A DNA stretch of 64,000 nucleotides from assembly GCA_021323755.1 (NCBI GenBank), contig JAJPKJ010000024.1, forward strand, positions 1 to 64,000, written 5' to 3'. The first letter of the stretch is position 1. The number at the start of each line of letters is the position of its first letter. The notes under the pieces were generated by a model. The model ran no database searches. It was given only the letters and a program-made list of their open reading frames with translations, and was not told where the DNA came from. This DNA is from Chitinophagales bacterium. Lineage in GTDB: Bacteria > Bacteroidota > Bacteroidia > Chitinophagales > Chitinophagaceae. Below, in pieces: positions 20,207 to 31,224 of this stretch. A program made the translations under genes and the position numbers.

Positions 20207-20977
20207 TCAATAATTTTTGATGATGCCCACCGAAAGGCTATCCGTTCCGTTCAATCCGTTTTGATAACCTTTTGCATAAAGTGTATATACACTGTTGGCG
20301 GCAAAGGAGAAGGAGCTTGTATCGGCAATACGAGTGCCTTCATTATTTTGAACGGCTACCGTGTAAGTTCCGGGATTGATGCTCATGAATGCCGACAACG
20401 AATCGGCACTTAATAATCCTGAACCGACATAGGTCAGGTTATTATCATGAATGGTATCGGTACCGTTGATCAGCGAAACGAATAACGGTGCTGAATTTGA
20501 TGACAGGTTGATAAATCTTACTTCAGCCTGACCAGAAGTGGGCAGTGTAGATGGATCATTCAGCAGTAAAGCTTTTAAATGTCCCGATGAATTTACAGTG
20601 TCATAAACAAAGAGGGTATAGTAGCCATTATTTGAAATATTAACGGCTGTATCCACAACATAGGTAGTTCCATTCGCACTTACCCTGATGGAATCAGTAC
20701 CCGGTACCAACCCCAGGTAAGGACTGCCACCACTGGCGCCAGAGACCGATCCATAAGCGATCCCGCCTGCCGGGGTCAGGTTGGTAGATCCGGAATAAAT
20801 ATTATAGGAAGATGTTGTGGGCGATGCATTAACGAATGCAATGTTTGCTGTACCCGGGTTTGTTGTTCCAGAGCCGGAATTATTTTTCTTGCTACACGAC
20901 GCTGTTAAAAAAATTAAAAAAACTGCGATAACCGGCACACAGTTCCTGAACAGCGATTTTTTTTCTGACGATCTCAT
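20207..20977 (-). CDS. DUF4397-domain lipoprotein
   Basis: A 256-residue exported lipoprotein. The signal peptide ends in the lipobox LTASC at about residue 28, then comes a Ser/Gly/Asn-rich linker. Two repeated beta-sandwich units follow (IAFVNASPTTSSYNIY... and VRFINLSSNSAPLFVSL...), the layout of DUF4397 proteins common in Bacteroidota. It probably sits in the outer membrane. Function unknown. It stands alone, with its own terminator. Confidence 0.85.
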   Translation of the reverse strand: MRSSEKKSLFRNCVPVIAVFLIFLTASCSKKNNSGSGTTNPGTANIAFVNASPTTSSYNIYSGSTNLTPAGGIAYGSVSGASGGSPYLGLVPGTDSIRVSANGTTYVVDTAVNISNNGYYTLFVYDTVNSSGHLKALLLNDPSTLPTSGQAEVRFINLSSNSAPLFVSLINGTDTIHDNNLTYVGSGLLSADSLSAFMSINPGTYTVAVQNNEGTRIADTSSFSFAANSVYTLYAKGYQNGLNGTDSLSVGIIKNY

Positions 20978-21190
20978 ACGTTTTTCTTTTTGTTATTAAA
21001 AAATGTTTCAATAAGATTCAAATCAAACCTCAGGCCTGAGAAAATGTAAAGGCAACAAGGAAAACAGATGTGAAATTTTTTGCTGAATTGCTGAATATAT
21101 TGGTCAGATGTTAATGTCGCGTTGAAATAATTCCACTGCAAAAAAAGATTTGTGGCTTTCCTCTTGCAGTACCATAAGAAAGTAAATAAC

Positions 21191-21439
21191 ATGAGAATGA
21201 GTGATTTTAATATAATGGAGTCCTCAAAACAGATCGGGATACTTGCTGAAAAGGGCGTTCTGCTGGCCAAGAGACAGGAAGGTTGTTTTGCCATCAATCT
21301 TTTTCAAATAGACGGATTTTATGCAGAAATATATTGCCATGTAGGGCAGTGCAGGATCAAAATGATCAGGTGTTTTAAGGAAAGTTCAGGGATTGATTAT
21401 TATCTGGAAGACATAGACATTTCCGGGCTTATCGGATGA
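21191..21439 (+). CDS. Small protein of unknown family, paralogue A
   Basis: An 82-residue protein starting MRMSDFNIMESSKQIG. The core LFQIDGFYAEIYCHVGQ and IRCFKESSGIDYYLEDIDI aligns with the protein at 43988-44266 (IFQVDNFYVE and LRSFKDTAGLDPYLEQIDI), so this is a real, conserved family. No signal peptide or membrane helix is seen. ATG 21191 is preferred over the open frame upstream. It sits among regulators; function unknown. Confidence 0.7.
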   Translation: MRMSDFNIMESSKQIGILAEKGVLLAKRQEGCFAINLFQIDGFYAEIYCHVGQCRIKMIRCFKESSGIDYYLEDIDISGLIG

Positions 21440-21483
21440 TGAAATAAGATCATTATTTAAAGCCAATGAAAGCTTTTGCTGTC

Positions 21484-21894
21484 TTAGTTTTCGAAAAACC
21501 AGAGCCGGACTATCGCATTAACGATGTCTGTGAGTTTTTGGTAAGAATCCGGTTTTGTCAGAAAACAACTTGCGCCCAGTTCATAGGACATTGTTTTGTC
21601 ACGACCCAGGTTTGACGTCGTCAGCACAACAATGGGTACCTGCGCAAATTTTTTATTAGCTCTTATTTCCTTTAATGCCTGCATTCCGGTAATCCCCGGC
21701 ATGTTCAGATCCAGCAAGATAAGATTTGGGAAACTGGATTGTTCATCGTTGAGATTATGCAATAATTCGCCGGCGGTTTCTATGAAGATATAATCAATGG
21801 TCGGATGATTTTCCAAAAAAGCCTCTAAAATTATCTGGCGATCATCCGGATCATCATCGACGATAAAAATAAGGTTTTGTGATTTTGATTTCAT
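21484..21894 (-). CDS. Single-domain response regulator
   Basis: A 136-residue receiver from ATG 21894 (MKSKSQNLIFIVDDDPDD); the frame is open 13 codons upstream, but the conserved strand starts here. The phospho-acceptor Asp is in LILLDLNMPGITG, the switch in VVLTTSN and the Lys in FLTKPDSY. No output domain. It is divergent from the giant hybrid kinase at 22091, suggesting that it works in the same relay. Confidence 0.9.
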   Translation of the reverse strand: MKSKSQNLIFIVDDDPDDRQIILEAFLENHPTIDYIFIETAGELLHNLNDEQSSFPNLILLDLNMPGITGMQALKEIRANKKFAQVPIVVLTTSNLGRDKTMSYELGASCFLTKPDSYQKLTDIVNAIVRLWFFEN

Positions 21895-21978
21895 CGAATA
21901 ATTTTTACTTGACCGGCCCGAGTTTTCCCTCAATAAAAGTATTAATCATTTTTTATTTATTAATTACTTCAAAAATAT

Positions 21979-21986
21979 TATTTTTG
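21979..21986 (+). promoter_or_regulatory. Candidate Bacteroidota -7 box before the giant kinase
   Basis: TATTTTTG matches the TAnnTTTG consensus exactly, about 105 bases before ATG 22091. I find no good -33 TTTG at the expected distance, so this is only a candidate. Confidence 0.35.
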
Positions 21987-22090
21987 TTATTACCCTCATT
22001 TACCGGAATCTATAGTTGAGCATTTACACACTCGCATTCTGTCACAAAGGACAGAAGGCACAACTATATCCAAATTCAAAAACGGTAACC

Positions 22091-25000
22091 ATGGGAACCT
22101 ACAAAGATCACGCTTCTGTTATTTCCAAATCAAAAGAATCAAATATTTCCAAATCAAAGGAATCAAAGCCTAATGGTAAAAGCAATTCAAAAAGCGGACC
22201 ATATAACGGCAATGGGCATGAGAAAAATGGTATCGCCATAGAAAGCGATGATTACAAGACACTGCTTGCCATTCTCACCGAGGTAAAGAAAGGAAATTTC
22301 ACCGTAAGAATGCCCATTGACAAAATGGGTGTGCAGGGTAAAGTTTATGATACCCTAAACGATATCATTTCTTTGAATGAACAGATGATGCTTGAATTTA
22401 CGCGTGCGGGAAATATTATTGGCAAGCAGGGAAAGCTTACGCAACGCATAGAATCCCCCAGCGCGAAAGGATCCTGGAGTACTGGTGTTGAATCACTGAA
22501 TTCGCTGATTTCAGATCTTGTTCACCCGACCATCGAGATCGCCCATGTGATCAGTTCGGTTGCAAAAGGAAATCTTTCACAACAGATGCCGCTGGAGATC
22601 GGCGGTCACACGCTGCAGGGAGAATTTTCCAGGATAGCAAAGGAAGTAAATGATATGGTGAAGCAGTTGAATCTGTTTTCGATGGAAGTGACACGTGTGG
22701 CCCGTGAAGTGGGATCAGAAGGAAAACTTGGAGGACAGGCAAAAGTGAAAGGCGTTGACGGAGTGTGGAAAGACCTTACCGATTCTGTGAATCAAATGGG
22801 AAGTAACCTCACTGCCCAGGTAAGAAATATTGCCGAAGTAACAACTGCCGTTGCAAAAGGTGATCTGTCCAAAAAGATCACAGTAGATGTGAAAGGAGAA
22901 ATTCTTGAACTAAAAAATACCATCAACACGATGGTGGATCAGCTCAATTCTTTTTCTTCCGAAGTAACCCGTGTTGCACTTGAAGTGGGAACGGAGGGTA
23001 AACTCGGGGGGCAGGCTCAGGTGAAGGGTGTTGCGGGAACCTGGAAAGATTTAACGGACTCCGTGAATCAAATGGCAAGTAACCTGACCGGACAGGTAAG
23101 GAATATCGCCGAAGTGACAACAGCGGTTGCAAAAGGGGATCTCTCCAGGCAAATTACGGTGGATGTAAAAGGAGAAATTCTTGAACTAAAAAATACCATC
23201 AACACGATGGTAGATCAGCTCAATTCATTTTCATCGGAAGTAACGCGTTTTGCACGTGAAGTGGGATCAGAAGGAAAGCTCGGTGGTCAGGCAAAAGTGA
23301 AAGGCGTCGGCGGGGTTTGGAAAGACCTGACCGATTCCGTGAATCAAATGGCAAGTAATCTTACCGGACAGGTGAGAAATATTGCTGAGGTGACAACAGC
23401 CGTTGCAAAAGGGGACCTGTCCAGAAAAATTACCGTGGACGTAAAAGGAGAAATCCTTGAATTAAAAAACACCATCAACACGATGGTCGATCAGCTTAAC
23501 TCATTCTCATCAGAAGTGACACGTGTGGCGCTTGAAGTGGGAACAGAAGGCAAGCTTGGCGGACAGGCGCAGGTGAAAGGGGTTGCGGGAACATGGAAAG
23601 ATCTGACGGACTCTGTGAATGGTATGGCAAGTAATCTGACCGGGCAGGTAAGAAATATTGCGGAGGTAACGACCGCCGTTGCCAAAGGTGACCTGTCCAG
23701 AAAAATTACCGTGGATGTGAAAGGAGAAATTCTAGAACTAAAAAATACCATCAACACGATGGTGGACCAGCTAAATTCCTTTGGTTCGGAAGTTACCCGT
23801 GTTGCCCGTGAAGTGGGTTCGGAAGGAAAACTGGGAGGACAAGCTGATGTGCCGGGTGTTGGCGGTACATGGAAAGACCTGACGGATTCAGTAAATAAGA
23901 TGGCAAGTAATCTTACCTCTCAGGTGAGAAATATTGCGGAAGTGACAACCGCGGTGGCAACCGGTGACCTTTCACGAAAAATTGATGTGGATGTAAAAGG
24001 AGAGATCCTTGAATTAAAAAATACGATCAATACCATGGTGGAACAATTGCGCGGCTTCGCTTCTGAAGTAACGCGTGTTGCCCGTGAAGTTGGTTCGGAA
24101 GGAAAACTGGGGGGGCAGGCGGCTGTTGAAGGTGTCGGTGGCGTATGGAAAGACCTGACCGACTCTGTCAATGGAATGGCCAGTAATCTTACCGGTCAGG
24201 TGAGAAATATTGCTGAAGTAACAACGGCAGTTGCCAAAGGGGACTTGTCAAGAAAGATCACGGTGGACGTGAAAGGAGAAATCCTTGAGTTAAAGAATAC
24301 CATCAACACCATGGTGGATCAGTTGAATTCATTTGGGTCAGAAGTAACACGTGTGGCCCGCGAAGTAGGCTCGGAGGGAAAGCTCGGCGGACAAGCGGAC
24401 GTACCCGGGGTTGGCGGAACATGGAAGGATCTGACAGACAGTGTAAATAAAATGGCAAGTAATCTCACTTCACAGGTGCGCAATATCGCTGAAGTAACAA
24501 CGGCTGTTGCCAATGGAGATCTGTCAAGAAAAATCACAGTGGATGTTCAGGGAGAAATTCTTGAATTGAAAAATACGATTAATACGATGGTCGATCAGCT
24601 TCGTGGATTTGCGTCTGAAGTAACCCGTGTTGCGCGTGAAGTGGGAACTGAGGGCAAATTGGGCGGACAGGCAAGTGTGCCTGGTGTTGCTGGAACATGG
24701 AAAGACCTGACGGACTCTGTGAATATGATGGCTGGGAATCTCACGGCGCAGGTGCGCAATATCGCCGAAGTTGCTATTGCCGTTGCCAATGGGGATATGT
24801 CGAAAAAAATTACCGTGGATGTGCGTGGCGAGATTTTGCAGTTGAAAGAGACACTCAATACGATGGTGGATCAGTTGCGTGCATTTGCTTCGGAAGTAAC
24901 ACGTGTTGCGCGTGAAGTGGGGACCGATGGAAAGCTTGGTGGGCAGGCCTTTGTACCCGGTGTTGCCGGAACATGGAAGGATCTGACCGACTCTGTAAAT

Positions 25001-28000
25001 CAAATGACCGGAAATCTTACCGCGCAGGTAAGAAATATTGCAGAAGTGACAAAGGCGGTCGCAAGCGGTGACCTATCAAAGACAGTGGCGATTGATGTCA
25101 AGGGTGAAATCCTTGATCTGAAAAATACCATCAACACGATGGTGGAACAGTTGAATTCATTTGCATTTGAAGTAACGCGCGTTGCACGTGAAGTAGGAAC
25201 GGAAGGTAAGCTCGGGGGACAGGCTGAAGTGCGCGGTGTGGCAGGAACCTGGAAGGATCTGACAGACTCGGTGAATATGATGGCTTCGAATCTTACCAAC
25301 CAGGTGCGCGGTATCGCCAAAGTGGTTACTGCCGTTGCAACAGGAAACTTAAAACAAAAATTAGCGATCGTTTCCAGGGGTGAGGTTGCACAACTGATTG
25401 ATACGATCAACGAAATGATTGATACCCTTGCCTTATTTGCAGATCAGGTGACGACGGTTGCCCGTGAAGTGGGGGTTGACGGAAGATTGGGGGGGCAGGC
25501 AAGTGTGCCTGGCGCTTCGGGTATCTGGAAAAATCTTACGGAAAATGTGAACCAGCTTGCACAAAATCTTACGACGCAGGTGCGATCAATTTCTGAAGTT
25601 GCCTCTGCAGTGACCAAAGGGGATTTGACAAGAACCATTCGTGTGGAAGCAAAAGGTGAAGTGGAAGCTTTGAAAGATACGATCAATCAGATGATCGCGA
25701 ACCTGAAAGAAACAACATTGCGCAACCAGGAACAAGACTGGCTGAAATCAAACCTTGCGAAATTCACGCAGATGTTACAGGGACAAAAAGATCTGAAAAC
25801 GGTTACCCAAAGAATCTTGTCCGAGCTTGCGCAGGTGGTAATGGCGCATTACGGCGCATTCTATGTATTGAGGCAAGATGAAGACACCCAAAAAGTCACG
25901 CTCAGTCTGTTCTCTGCCTATGGATATAAATCCGAAAGAAATATTCCTACAGAGTTTGCTATCGGCGAGGGTCTGGTGGGACAGGTTGCTTTTGAAAAAG
26001 AAAGGATCATTCTTTCCAATGTGCCCGGCAATTATATAAAAATCAATTCAGGGTTAGGCAGGTCAAAGCCCGCTAATCTGATCATCCTGCCGGTGCTGTT
26101 CGAAAATAAAGTGAAAGCAGTTATTGAACTGGCATCACTCGATGCATTTAGTCAGACACATCTTAACTTTTTGGGACAACTGACTGAAAGTATCGGTATC
26201 GTCTTGAACACGATCGAGGCGAATACAAGAACGGAAGAGCTGCTGGCTCAGTCTCAATCACTGGCTGGTGAGCTGAAGATTCAGCAGGAAGAACTGAGAA
26301 GGACGAATGATGAATTGCAGGATAAAGCGCTCTTATTGGTGAAACAGAAAAATGAAGTGGAAGCGAAAAATAAGGAAGTGGAAGAAGCAAGAAGATCGCT
26401 TGAAGAAAAAGCAGAACAGCTCACCCTCACCTCAAAATACAAGTCAGAGTTTCTTGCGAATATGTCTCATGAGTTGAGAACCCCATTGAACAGCTTGCTT
26501 ATTCTTGCCCAGCAATTATATGAAAATGCAGAGGGGAATCTTAATGATAAACAAATTCGTTATGCAAAAACCATCCATTCCTGTGGAGATGACCTGATAC
26601 AACTGATCAATGATATACTTGATCTTTCAAAAATTGAATCGGGCTTTATCACCGCAAATATATCTTCGGTTCGTTTTGGGGAGATCGCTTCATTTGTGGA
26701 AACAACATTCAAACCCATTTCGGAAGCAAGGCATCTGCGCTTCACCATTGAGACCGATCCCAAGCTTCCTGAGTGTATGAACACTGATCTTCAGAGACTA
26801 AATCAGATATTGAAGAATCTTTTGTCCAATTCATTCAAGTTTACTGAAAAAGGAGAGGTAAAACTTAAGATATATGAGGCGCATAAGAATTGGAAGCAAG
26901 GAAACAATTCTCTAGATAATGCGAACGAAGTGGTTGCTTTTGCGATCAGCGATACCGGAATTGGGATACCGCAGGAAAAACAAAATATCATCTTTGAAGC
27001 TTTTCAACAGGCAGAAGGTTCGACCAGCCGTAAATATGGGGGCACGGGTCTGGGATTATCCATCAGCCGCGGTCTTGCTGAATTATTGGGGGGCAATATT
27101 GAACTGGAAAGTTATCCTACACAAGGCAGCACATTTACATTATTCCTTCCCATCGAAAGTCCTTCAGGAACCATCACCAAAGAAACAACGGATAACCTGA
27201 GTGCCTATCAACAATTGCAGCTTGGTGGCGATAACAGTTCAATTGATAATTTATTGAACTCACTTCGCGTGACCAGTGATTCTGAAAATCTCAATATTGT
27301 CAATGAGATGATCAATGATACCGGTGATGACAGGGCGCATACTCAGGCAAGCGATAAGATTATTTTGATCATTGAAGATGATCTTCGTTTTGGAAAGATA
27401 CTGATCGAGCGCGCTCATGAATACGACCTCAAAGCGGTGGTCGCCACGACTTATATCGAAGTATTTGATTTCATCAACAGATTTAAGCCGATCGCTATTA
27501 CCCTTGATGTGAAGTTACCCGACACCAGCGGATGGAAAGTGTTGGATCTTTTGCGGAATGATCTGAATTATCGTCATATTCCAATTCATTTGATCTCCGG
27601 AGAAGAAAATCGCGACCTGGCTATGAAACGTGGGGCGAGAAGTTTTCTTTTAAAGCCTTTGGAGAATGAAGCATTGAAAGAACTTTTTGATGATATCATT
27701 TCCTTCGAGCAGAAAACGGTGAAGAAAATTTTGGTTGTGGAGGACAATGAGGTGGATTCTTCTCAGATCGTGAAGATGCTTGGGAATGGTGTGGTAGATG
27801 TGACCATTGCTTCAACAGGGGCTAAAGCGCTTTTGGAAAATAATGTAAAGGATTTTGATTGCATTATTCTTGATTATAATTTACCGGATATTTCAGGAGC
27901 GGAGCTTGTGAATAAGGTATCAATTGAAAAAAATAAGCTTACTCCGATAATCGTGTATTCTGCAAAGGATTTCAACAAAAAAGAGATGCAGCAATTAAAC

Positions 28001-28525
28001 CGCACTTCTAATTCCATTCTTTTGAAAGGAGTGAACTCACTGGAGAATTTGCTTGAGGAAACGATATTGCTGATGCACATTGATCACAAGGATCTCGCAC
28101 CGGAAAAAAGAAAGATCATCGAAGGTATTCGCTTAAAAAATGATATTCTTACGGGAAAAAATATCCTGGTCGTGGATGATGATGTTCGTAACCTTTTCGC
28201 GCTTACCACCGTTTTTGAAAGATATAATATTAATGTCATCACCGCAGAAAGTGGTAAGGAAGCGATCAGCATTATCAATGAAGACAGGGAAAAGATTGAT
28301 ATGGTGCTCATGGATATCATGATGCCTGAAATGGATGGATACGAAACAACGCAAAAAATCAGAAGAGAACATAAGAACAGTACATTACCGATCATTGCGG
28401 TAACAGCAAAAGCCATGAAGGGAGACAGGCAGAAATGTATTGAGGCTGGTGCTTCTGATTACATTACCAAACCATTAAAGATCGATCAGTTGCTTTCTTT
28501 GATGCGGATGTGGTTTTATAAATAA
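22091..28525 (+). CDS. Giant soluble hybrid histidine kinase with HAMP array, GAF and three receivers
   Basis: A 2144-residue protein with no signal peptide or membrane helix. Residues 1-60 are a polar Ser/Lys/Asn-rich tail. One or two diverged HAMP units follow, then eleven 92-residue HAMP repeats (about 198-1209), a GAF domain (about 1235-1375), a coiled coil, HisKA with His1460 ([10 protein letters not shown]), HATPase ([22 protein letters not shown]) and three receivers with Asp1806, Asp1928 and Asp2075. The second receiver is the most divergent. The poly-HAMP plan recalls fungal group III kinases (Nik1/Os-1), which sense osmotic stress. ATG 22091 is preferred; a TTG at 22016 is open upstream. 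A receiver-kinase gene follows after 42 bases. Confidence 0.93.
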   Translation: MGTYKDHASVISKSKESNISKSKESKPNGKSNSKSGPYNGNGHEKNGIAIESDDYKTLLAILTEVKKGNFTVRMPIDKMGVQGKVYDTLNDIISLNEQMMLEFTRAGNIIGKQGKLTQRIESPSAKGSWSTGVESLNSLISDLVHPTIEIAHVISSVAKGNLSQQMPLEIGGHTLQGEFSRIAKEVNDMVKQLNLFSMEVTRVAREVGSEGKLGGQAKVKGVDGVWKDLTDSVNQMGSNLTAQVRNIAEVTTAVAKGDLSKKITVDVKGEILELKNTINTMVDQLNSFSSEVTRVALEVGTEGKLGGQAQVKGVAGTWKDLTDSVNQMASNLTGQVRNIAEVTTAVAKGDLSRQITVDVKGEILELKNTINTMVDQLNSFSSEVTRFAREVGSEGKLGGQAKVKGVGGVWKDLTDSVNQMASNLTGQVRNIAEVTTAVAKGDLSRKITVDVKGEILELKNTINTMVDQLNSFSSEVTRVALEVGTEGKLGGQAQVKGVAGTWKDLTDSVNGMASNLTGQVRNIAEVTTAVAKGDLSRKITVDVKGEILELKNTINTMVDQLNSFGSEVTRVAREVGSEGKLGGQADVPGVGGTWKDLTDSVNKMASNLTSQVRNIAEVTTAVATGDLSRKIDVDVKGEILELKNTINTMVEQLRGFASEVTRVAREVGSEGKLGGQAAVEGVGGVWKDLTDSVNGMASNLTGQVRNIAEVTTAVAKGDLSRKITVDVKGEILELKNTINTMVDQLNSFGSEVTRVAREVGSEGKLGGQADVPGVGGTWKDLTDSVNKMASNLTSQVRNIAEVTTAVANGDLSRKITVDVQGEILELKNTINTMVDQLRGFASEVTRVAREVGTEGKLGGQASVPGVAGTWKDLTDSVNMMAGNLTAQVRNIAEVAIAVANGDMSKKITVDVRGEILQLKETLNTMVDQLRAFASEVTRVAREVGTDGKLGGQAFVPGVAGTWKDLTDSVNQMTGNLTAQVRNIAEVTKAVASGDLSKTVAIDVKGEILDLKNTINTMVEQLNSFAFEVTRVAREVGTEGKLGGQAEVRGVAGTWKDLTDSVNMMASNLTNQVRGIAKVVTAVATGNLKQKLAIVSRGEVAQLIDTINEMIDTLALFADQVTTVAREVGVDGRLGGQASVPGASGIWKNLTENVNQLAQNLTTQVRSISEVASAVTKGDLTRTIRVEAKGEVEALKDTINQMIANLKETTLRNQEQDWLKSNLAKFTQMLQGQKDLKTVTQRILSELAQVVMAHYGAFYVLRQDEDTQKVTLSLFSAYGYKSERNIPTEFAIGEGLVGQVAFEKERIILSNVPGNYIKINSGLGRSKPANLIILPVLFENKVKAVIELASLDAFSQTHLNFLGQLTESIGIVLNTIEANTRTEELLAQSQSLAGELKIQQEELRRTNDELQDKALLLVKQKNEVEAKNKEVEEARRSLEEKAEQLTLTSKYKSEFLANMSHELRTPLNSLLILAQQLYENAEGNLNDKQIRYAKTIHSCGDDLIQLINDILDLSKIESGFITANISSVRFGEIASFVETTFKPISEARHLRFTIETDPKLPECMNTDLQRLNQILKNLLSNSFKFTEKGEVKLKIYEAHKNWKQGNNSLDNANEVVAFAISDTGIGIPQEKQNIIFEAFQQAEGSTSRKYGGTGLGLSISRGLAELLGGNIELESYPTQGSTFTLFLPIESPSGTITKETTDNLSAYQQLQLGGDNSSIDNLLNSLRVTSDSENLNIVNEMINDTGDDRAHTQASDKIILIIEDDLRFGKILIERAHEYDLKAVVATTYIEVFDFINRFKPIAITLDVKLPDTSGWKVLDLLRNDLNYRHIPIHLISGEENRDLAMKRGARSFLLKPLENEALKELFDDIISFEQKTVKKILVVEDNEVDSSQIVKMLGNGVVDVTIASTGAKALLENNVKDFDCIILDYNLPDISGAELVNKVSIEKNKLTPIIVYSAKDFNKKEMQQLNRTSNSILLKGVNSLENLLEETILLMHIDHKDLAPEKRKIIEGIRLKNDILTGKNILVVDDDVRNLFALTTVFERYNINVITAESGKEAISIINEDREKIDMVLMDIMMPEMDGYETTQKIRREHKNSTLPIIAVTAKAMKGDRQKCIEAGASDYITKPLKIDQLLSLMRMWFYK
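22682..25717 (+). repeat. Eleven tandem 276-bp in-frame repeats (HAMP units)
   Basis: Eleven coding repeats of exactly 92 codons each, with no insertion or deletion between units. Each has the pattern [43 protein letters not shown] and [17 protein letters not shown]. The last two units are most diverged (VDGRLGGQ in unit 11). Units 4-5 and 6-7 share the same NSFG/RGFA alternation and unit-specific residues, which suggests that a two-unit block was duplicated. Synonymous codons differ between nearly identical units, so selection or older duplication keeps the protein similar. Confidence 0.95.
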
Positions 28526-28567
28526 GATATGAGGCGGCAATTAAAATCTTTCAAACAGAATTGATCA

Positions 28568-29830
28568 ATGCATCCAAAAATTTTGCTTGTTGATGACAGG
28601 GAGGACAATCTTTTGTCGCTTGAAAGCATTCTGGAACCGGATGGTTATAGAATAGTAAAAGCCAATTCGGGCAGGCAGGCGCTGAAAGTATTACTGGCAG
28701 AATTTGATTTCGCCCTGATATTGATGGATGTACAAATGCCAAACCTGAATGGATTTGAAACAGCTTCACTCATTTATCAACGTGAAAAACTCCGCAATAT
28801 CCCCATCATCTTTATCACCGCTCACAATTTTGGGGAAGAGAATATTTTTAAGGGATACCAGGCAGGTGCACTTGATTATATTTATAAACCCATCAATCCC
28901 GAATTGCTCAGAGCGAAGGTTTCTGTCTTCATAGATCTTTACAAAAAGAACTCACAGCTTTTGCAACAGGAGCAGAAATTGGTGGCAATTAATAAAAGCC
29001 TGGAGATCGAGATCAATGAAAGAAAAAATTCAGAAGAAAGGGTCACTCAGCTGAATAAAGAATTGCTGGAAAATATTTCAAGGCTTGAATCCGCAAACAG
29101 GGATCTTGATCTTTTTGCATTGATGGCCTCTCATGACCTGCAGGCGCCACTTCGAAAGATCAGGATATTCAGTGAGCTGCTGGTGAACCGGAGCGATAAA
29201 TTGGGGGAGACCGAAATGAATTATATAGACCGCATTCAACGTGTCACCAGGCAAATGCAGGATCTGATCAGCGACCTATTGGATTTTTCAAAGATATCTG
29301 GTGAGAAGCGGGCACCTGAAATCGTTGACCTCAACGACCTGATCCAGGATGTGGTAACAGAACTCGAAGAAATGATAAGCGCAAAAAGTGCCCGCATCAT
29401 CATCGATGTGCTTCCGCCGCTGTTCATCAATCCTGTTCTGGTGCGTCCCTTATTTCACAATCTGATCACCAATGCTTTGAAATACAGCAAAAAAGATGTA
29501 CCGCCGCTGATAAGGATATATACTGAAATAGATTTGGAAAAAGACAAAGATCAGCTGGATAATAAAGCCATAAGATATCATCGCATCTTCATCGAAGATA
29601 ATGGTATCGGTTTTGAACAAAAATATGCTGAAGAAATTTTTGACATGTTCAGAAGGCTGCACCCCAAGGTGGAAGTAGAGGGAACAGGAATTGGTCTTGC
29701 ACTTTGCAAAAAGATCATTGAGAAAAACAATGGATATATCTATGCCCGGAGCAAGGTGGGCGAGGGCAGCACTTTCATACTCTCTTTACCAAAGAATTTC
29801 ATCGATCTCCCTAAAATGCTGAGCGTATAA
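28568..29830 (+). CDS. Receiver-histidine kinase hybrid (REC-coiled coil-HisKA-HATPase)
   Basis: A 420-residue soluble protein. The N-terminal receiver (residues 1-125) has DDREDN and the acceptor Asp in LILMDVQMPNLNG. A coiled coil (about 130-180) leads to HisKA with ASHDLQAPLRKI, and the HATPase domain has IEDNGIGFEQ and GTGIGLALCKKI. A receiver placed before the kinase means its activity may be set by phosphate from another kinase, most simply the giant hybrid kinase encoded 42 bases upstream. A strong terminator follows. Confidence 0.92.
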   Translation: MHPKILLVDDREDNLLSLESILEPDGYRIVKANSGRQALKVLLAEFDFALILMDVQMPNLNGFETASLIYQREKLRNIPIIFITAHNFGEENIFKGYQAGALDYIYKPINPELLRAKVSVFIDLYKKNSQLLQQEQKLVAINKSLEIEINERKNSEERVTQLNKELLENISRLESANRDLDLFALMASHDLQAPLRKIRIFSELLVNRSDKLGETEMNYIDRIQRVTRQMQDLISDLLDFSKISGEKRAPEIVDLNDLIQDVVTELEEMISAKSARIIIDVLPPLFINPVLVRPLFHNLITNALKYSKKDVPPLIRIYTEIDLEKDKDQLDNKAIRYHRIFIEDNGIGFEQKYAEEIFDMFRRLHPKVEVEGTGIGLALCKKIIEKNNGYIYARSKVGEGSTFILSLPKNFIDLPKMLSV

Positions 29831-29844
29831 TAAAGTAAATTCAT

Positions 29845-29887
29845 AACAGTAATGCGTATACGAAAAAATTATATACGCATTACTGTT
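29845..29887. terminator. 16-bp perfect-stem bidirectional terminator
   Basis: Bases 29845-29860 (AACAGTAATGCGTATA) are the exact reverse complement of 29872-29887, around an 11-base A-rich loop. It lies between the convergent receiver-kinase gene and DUF1328 gene, so it probably ends both transcripts. An inverted repeat this long could also be a protein-binding site, but the position favours termination. Confidence 0.8.
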
Positions 29888-29891
29888 GTAT

Positions 29892-30059
29892 TTAAACCTC
29901 CGGTCGTTTTTTTCCGAAAATCAGTGAAACTATGAATAAGACGATAAAAATAAAAAACAAGACCTTGGCGATATAGGCCGCACTGGCAGCGATGCCGAAA
30001 AAACCAAAAATACCCGCGACAATGGCGATGATCAGAAAAATGAGTGTCCAACGTAGCAT
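29892..30059 (-). CDS. DUF1328 small membrane protein
   Basis: A 55-residue protein from ATG 30059 ([20 protein letters not shown]), with two hydrophobic helices and a C-terminal [10 protein letters not shown]. Start and length match the DUF1328 (YtjA-like) family exactly; the open frame upstream to 30125 is not needed. It follows a DUF892 gene on the same strand by 65 bases. Both families are often stress-induced. Molecular function unknown. Confidence 0.88.
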   Translation of the reverse strand: MLRWTLIFLIIAIVAGIFGFFGIAASAAYIAKVLFFIFIVLFIVSLIFGKKRPEV

Positions 30060-30124
30060 AAAATTAAATTTAGTTAAATAAAGATTTTTGTATGATTCAT
30101 GAGATGTCTCCTGAATTCCTGTCA

Positions 30125-30649
30125 TTATGCCTGGGCAATTTCATGGGCAGCATTTTCATTTACTGATGAAACGGCGATCTCGGTAAGTTTTTTATCAGCA
30201 TTCTTCTCTTCACGCAGGGTAGCTTCCAAAACAGACACGGCATCTGCATATCCCAATGTATCGGCATAATTTCTCAAAGTTCCGTATGAGGCGATCTCGT
30301 AATGTTCCACTTTTTGTCCGGCAGCGATAATACCTGCGTCCATCATCGCTCCTTTTTCGCAACTATCCATGATATCCCATGCTTCGCTTATCAGTCCGTT
30401 CATGGCCTCACATTTTCTGGGCCTTGAATCCTCACCGATAATACTGAAAACCTCATCGAGTCTTTCTACATGCTCTTTTGTTTCTCCCAAATGATGTACA
30501 AGGGCGTCTTTCAATTCTTGGGAACTGGCATTCCCGATCATCTTGGGAATAGCTCTTACCAACGCATTTTCCGCCCAGTATATCTCCTGCAATTCAGTTT
30601 CAAAAAATTGAAAGAGTTTTGAATTATTGGCTGACATTTCGGAATTCAT
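30125..30649 (-). CDS. DUF892/YciE-type ferritin-like protein (second copy)
   Basis: A 174-residue helical-bundle protein paralogous to 15187-15753. Conserved stretches are [47 protein letters not shown] and [15 protein letters not shown], holding the family's Glu and His positions. It lacks the long basic N-terminal tail of the other copy and starts at ATG 30649 or the ATG four codons in. It shares a strand with DUF1328 and probably its transcript. General-stress role inferred from the family. Confidence 0.88.
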   Translation of the reverse strand: MNSEMSANNSKLFQFFETELQEIYWAENALVRAIPKMIGNASSQELKDALVHHLGETKEHVERLDEVFSIIGEDSRPRKCEAMNGLISEAWDIMDSCEKGAMMDAGIIAAGQKVEHYEIASYGTLRNYADTLGYADAVSVLEATLREEKNADKKLTEIAVSSVNENAAHEIAQA

Positions 30650-31224
30650 TTTATTGGTTTTAAAATTTATAAATGGAATTCACCATTTGAGTATTCCAAA
30701 ACACATGCCTCAAAAATGATATCCGGTCCGGATCATCGGAATTAGATCTTGGCTATTATCAAGAACATTTTCTCCCTTAATAATTTTTTGTAAAGATCCT
30801 GATGAAGCGAAGAACAAATTATTTATGCGTGATTTTTTCCCCGGCCGTTGCATTCTTTTCTTAATGGGTATTTTTTTGCTCTCTTTTAGCGGGAAGGGCA
30901 TTGTTTGTCTGGATATTTAATTTCACATGGATCGTGGCAGGTTGTAGAAATTTATTCTCGTACAACTCTATAATTTTTTTCTCGTATATATTAGTGACCC
31001 CGATCGAAATCTTCTTTTATCCCCCGGTCTTTTCCTGGAGCTGTTTCATTTATTTAAGATGATTGAACTATGGAGAAATGCTAACTATGGAATTGAATGC
31101 GATGGGCTGATGGCAATATCAAGTGCACTATACATAGTAATGCATGGACGGGAGGGATTGATTTTTATTCCGGCATCCATTTTTTCGCAATAATAAAAAA
31201 TAATTCAAGTAAAACACAACAACC
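30650..31224. other. Intergenic region before yceI
   Basis: These 575 bases lie between divergent genes. A short basic frame on the minus strand (30710-30901, 63 codons) has no recognisable family or start context, and I do not call it a gene. A weak inverted repeat GTTGTA/TACAAC spans 30941-30966. The rest is AT-rich and should carry the promoters of the DUF892 and YceI genes. Confidence 0.4.

Noticed and set aside
23491-25686. Several long open frames on the minus strand within the HAMP region
   Set aside because: They recur with the repeat and have low-complexity translations; shadows of the repeated coding strand.
22682-25717. Regular repeats that could be mistaken for a CRISPR or satellite array
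   Set aside because: Units are 276 bp, coding, in frame and without spacers; they are protein HAMP repeats.
30710-30901. 63-codon basic frame on the minus strand
   Set aside because: No family, poor start context and no neighbour link; too weak to call.
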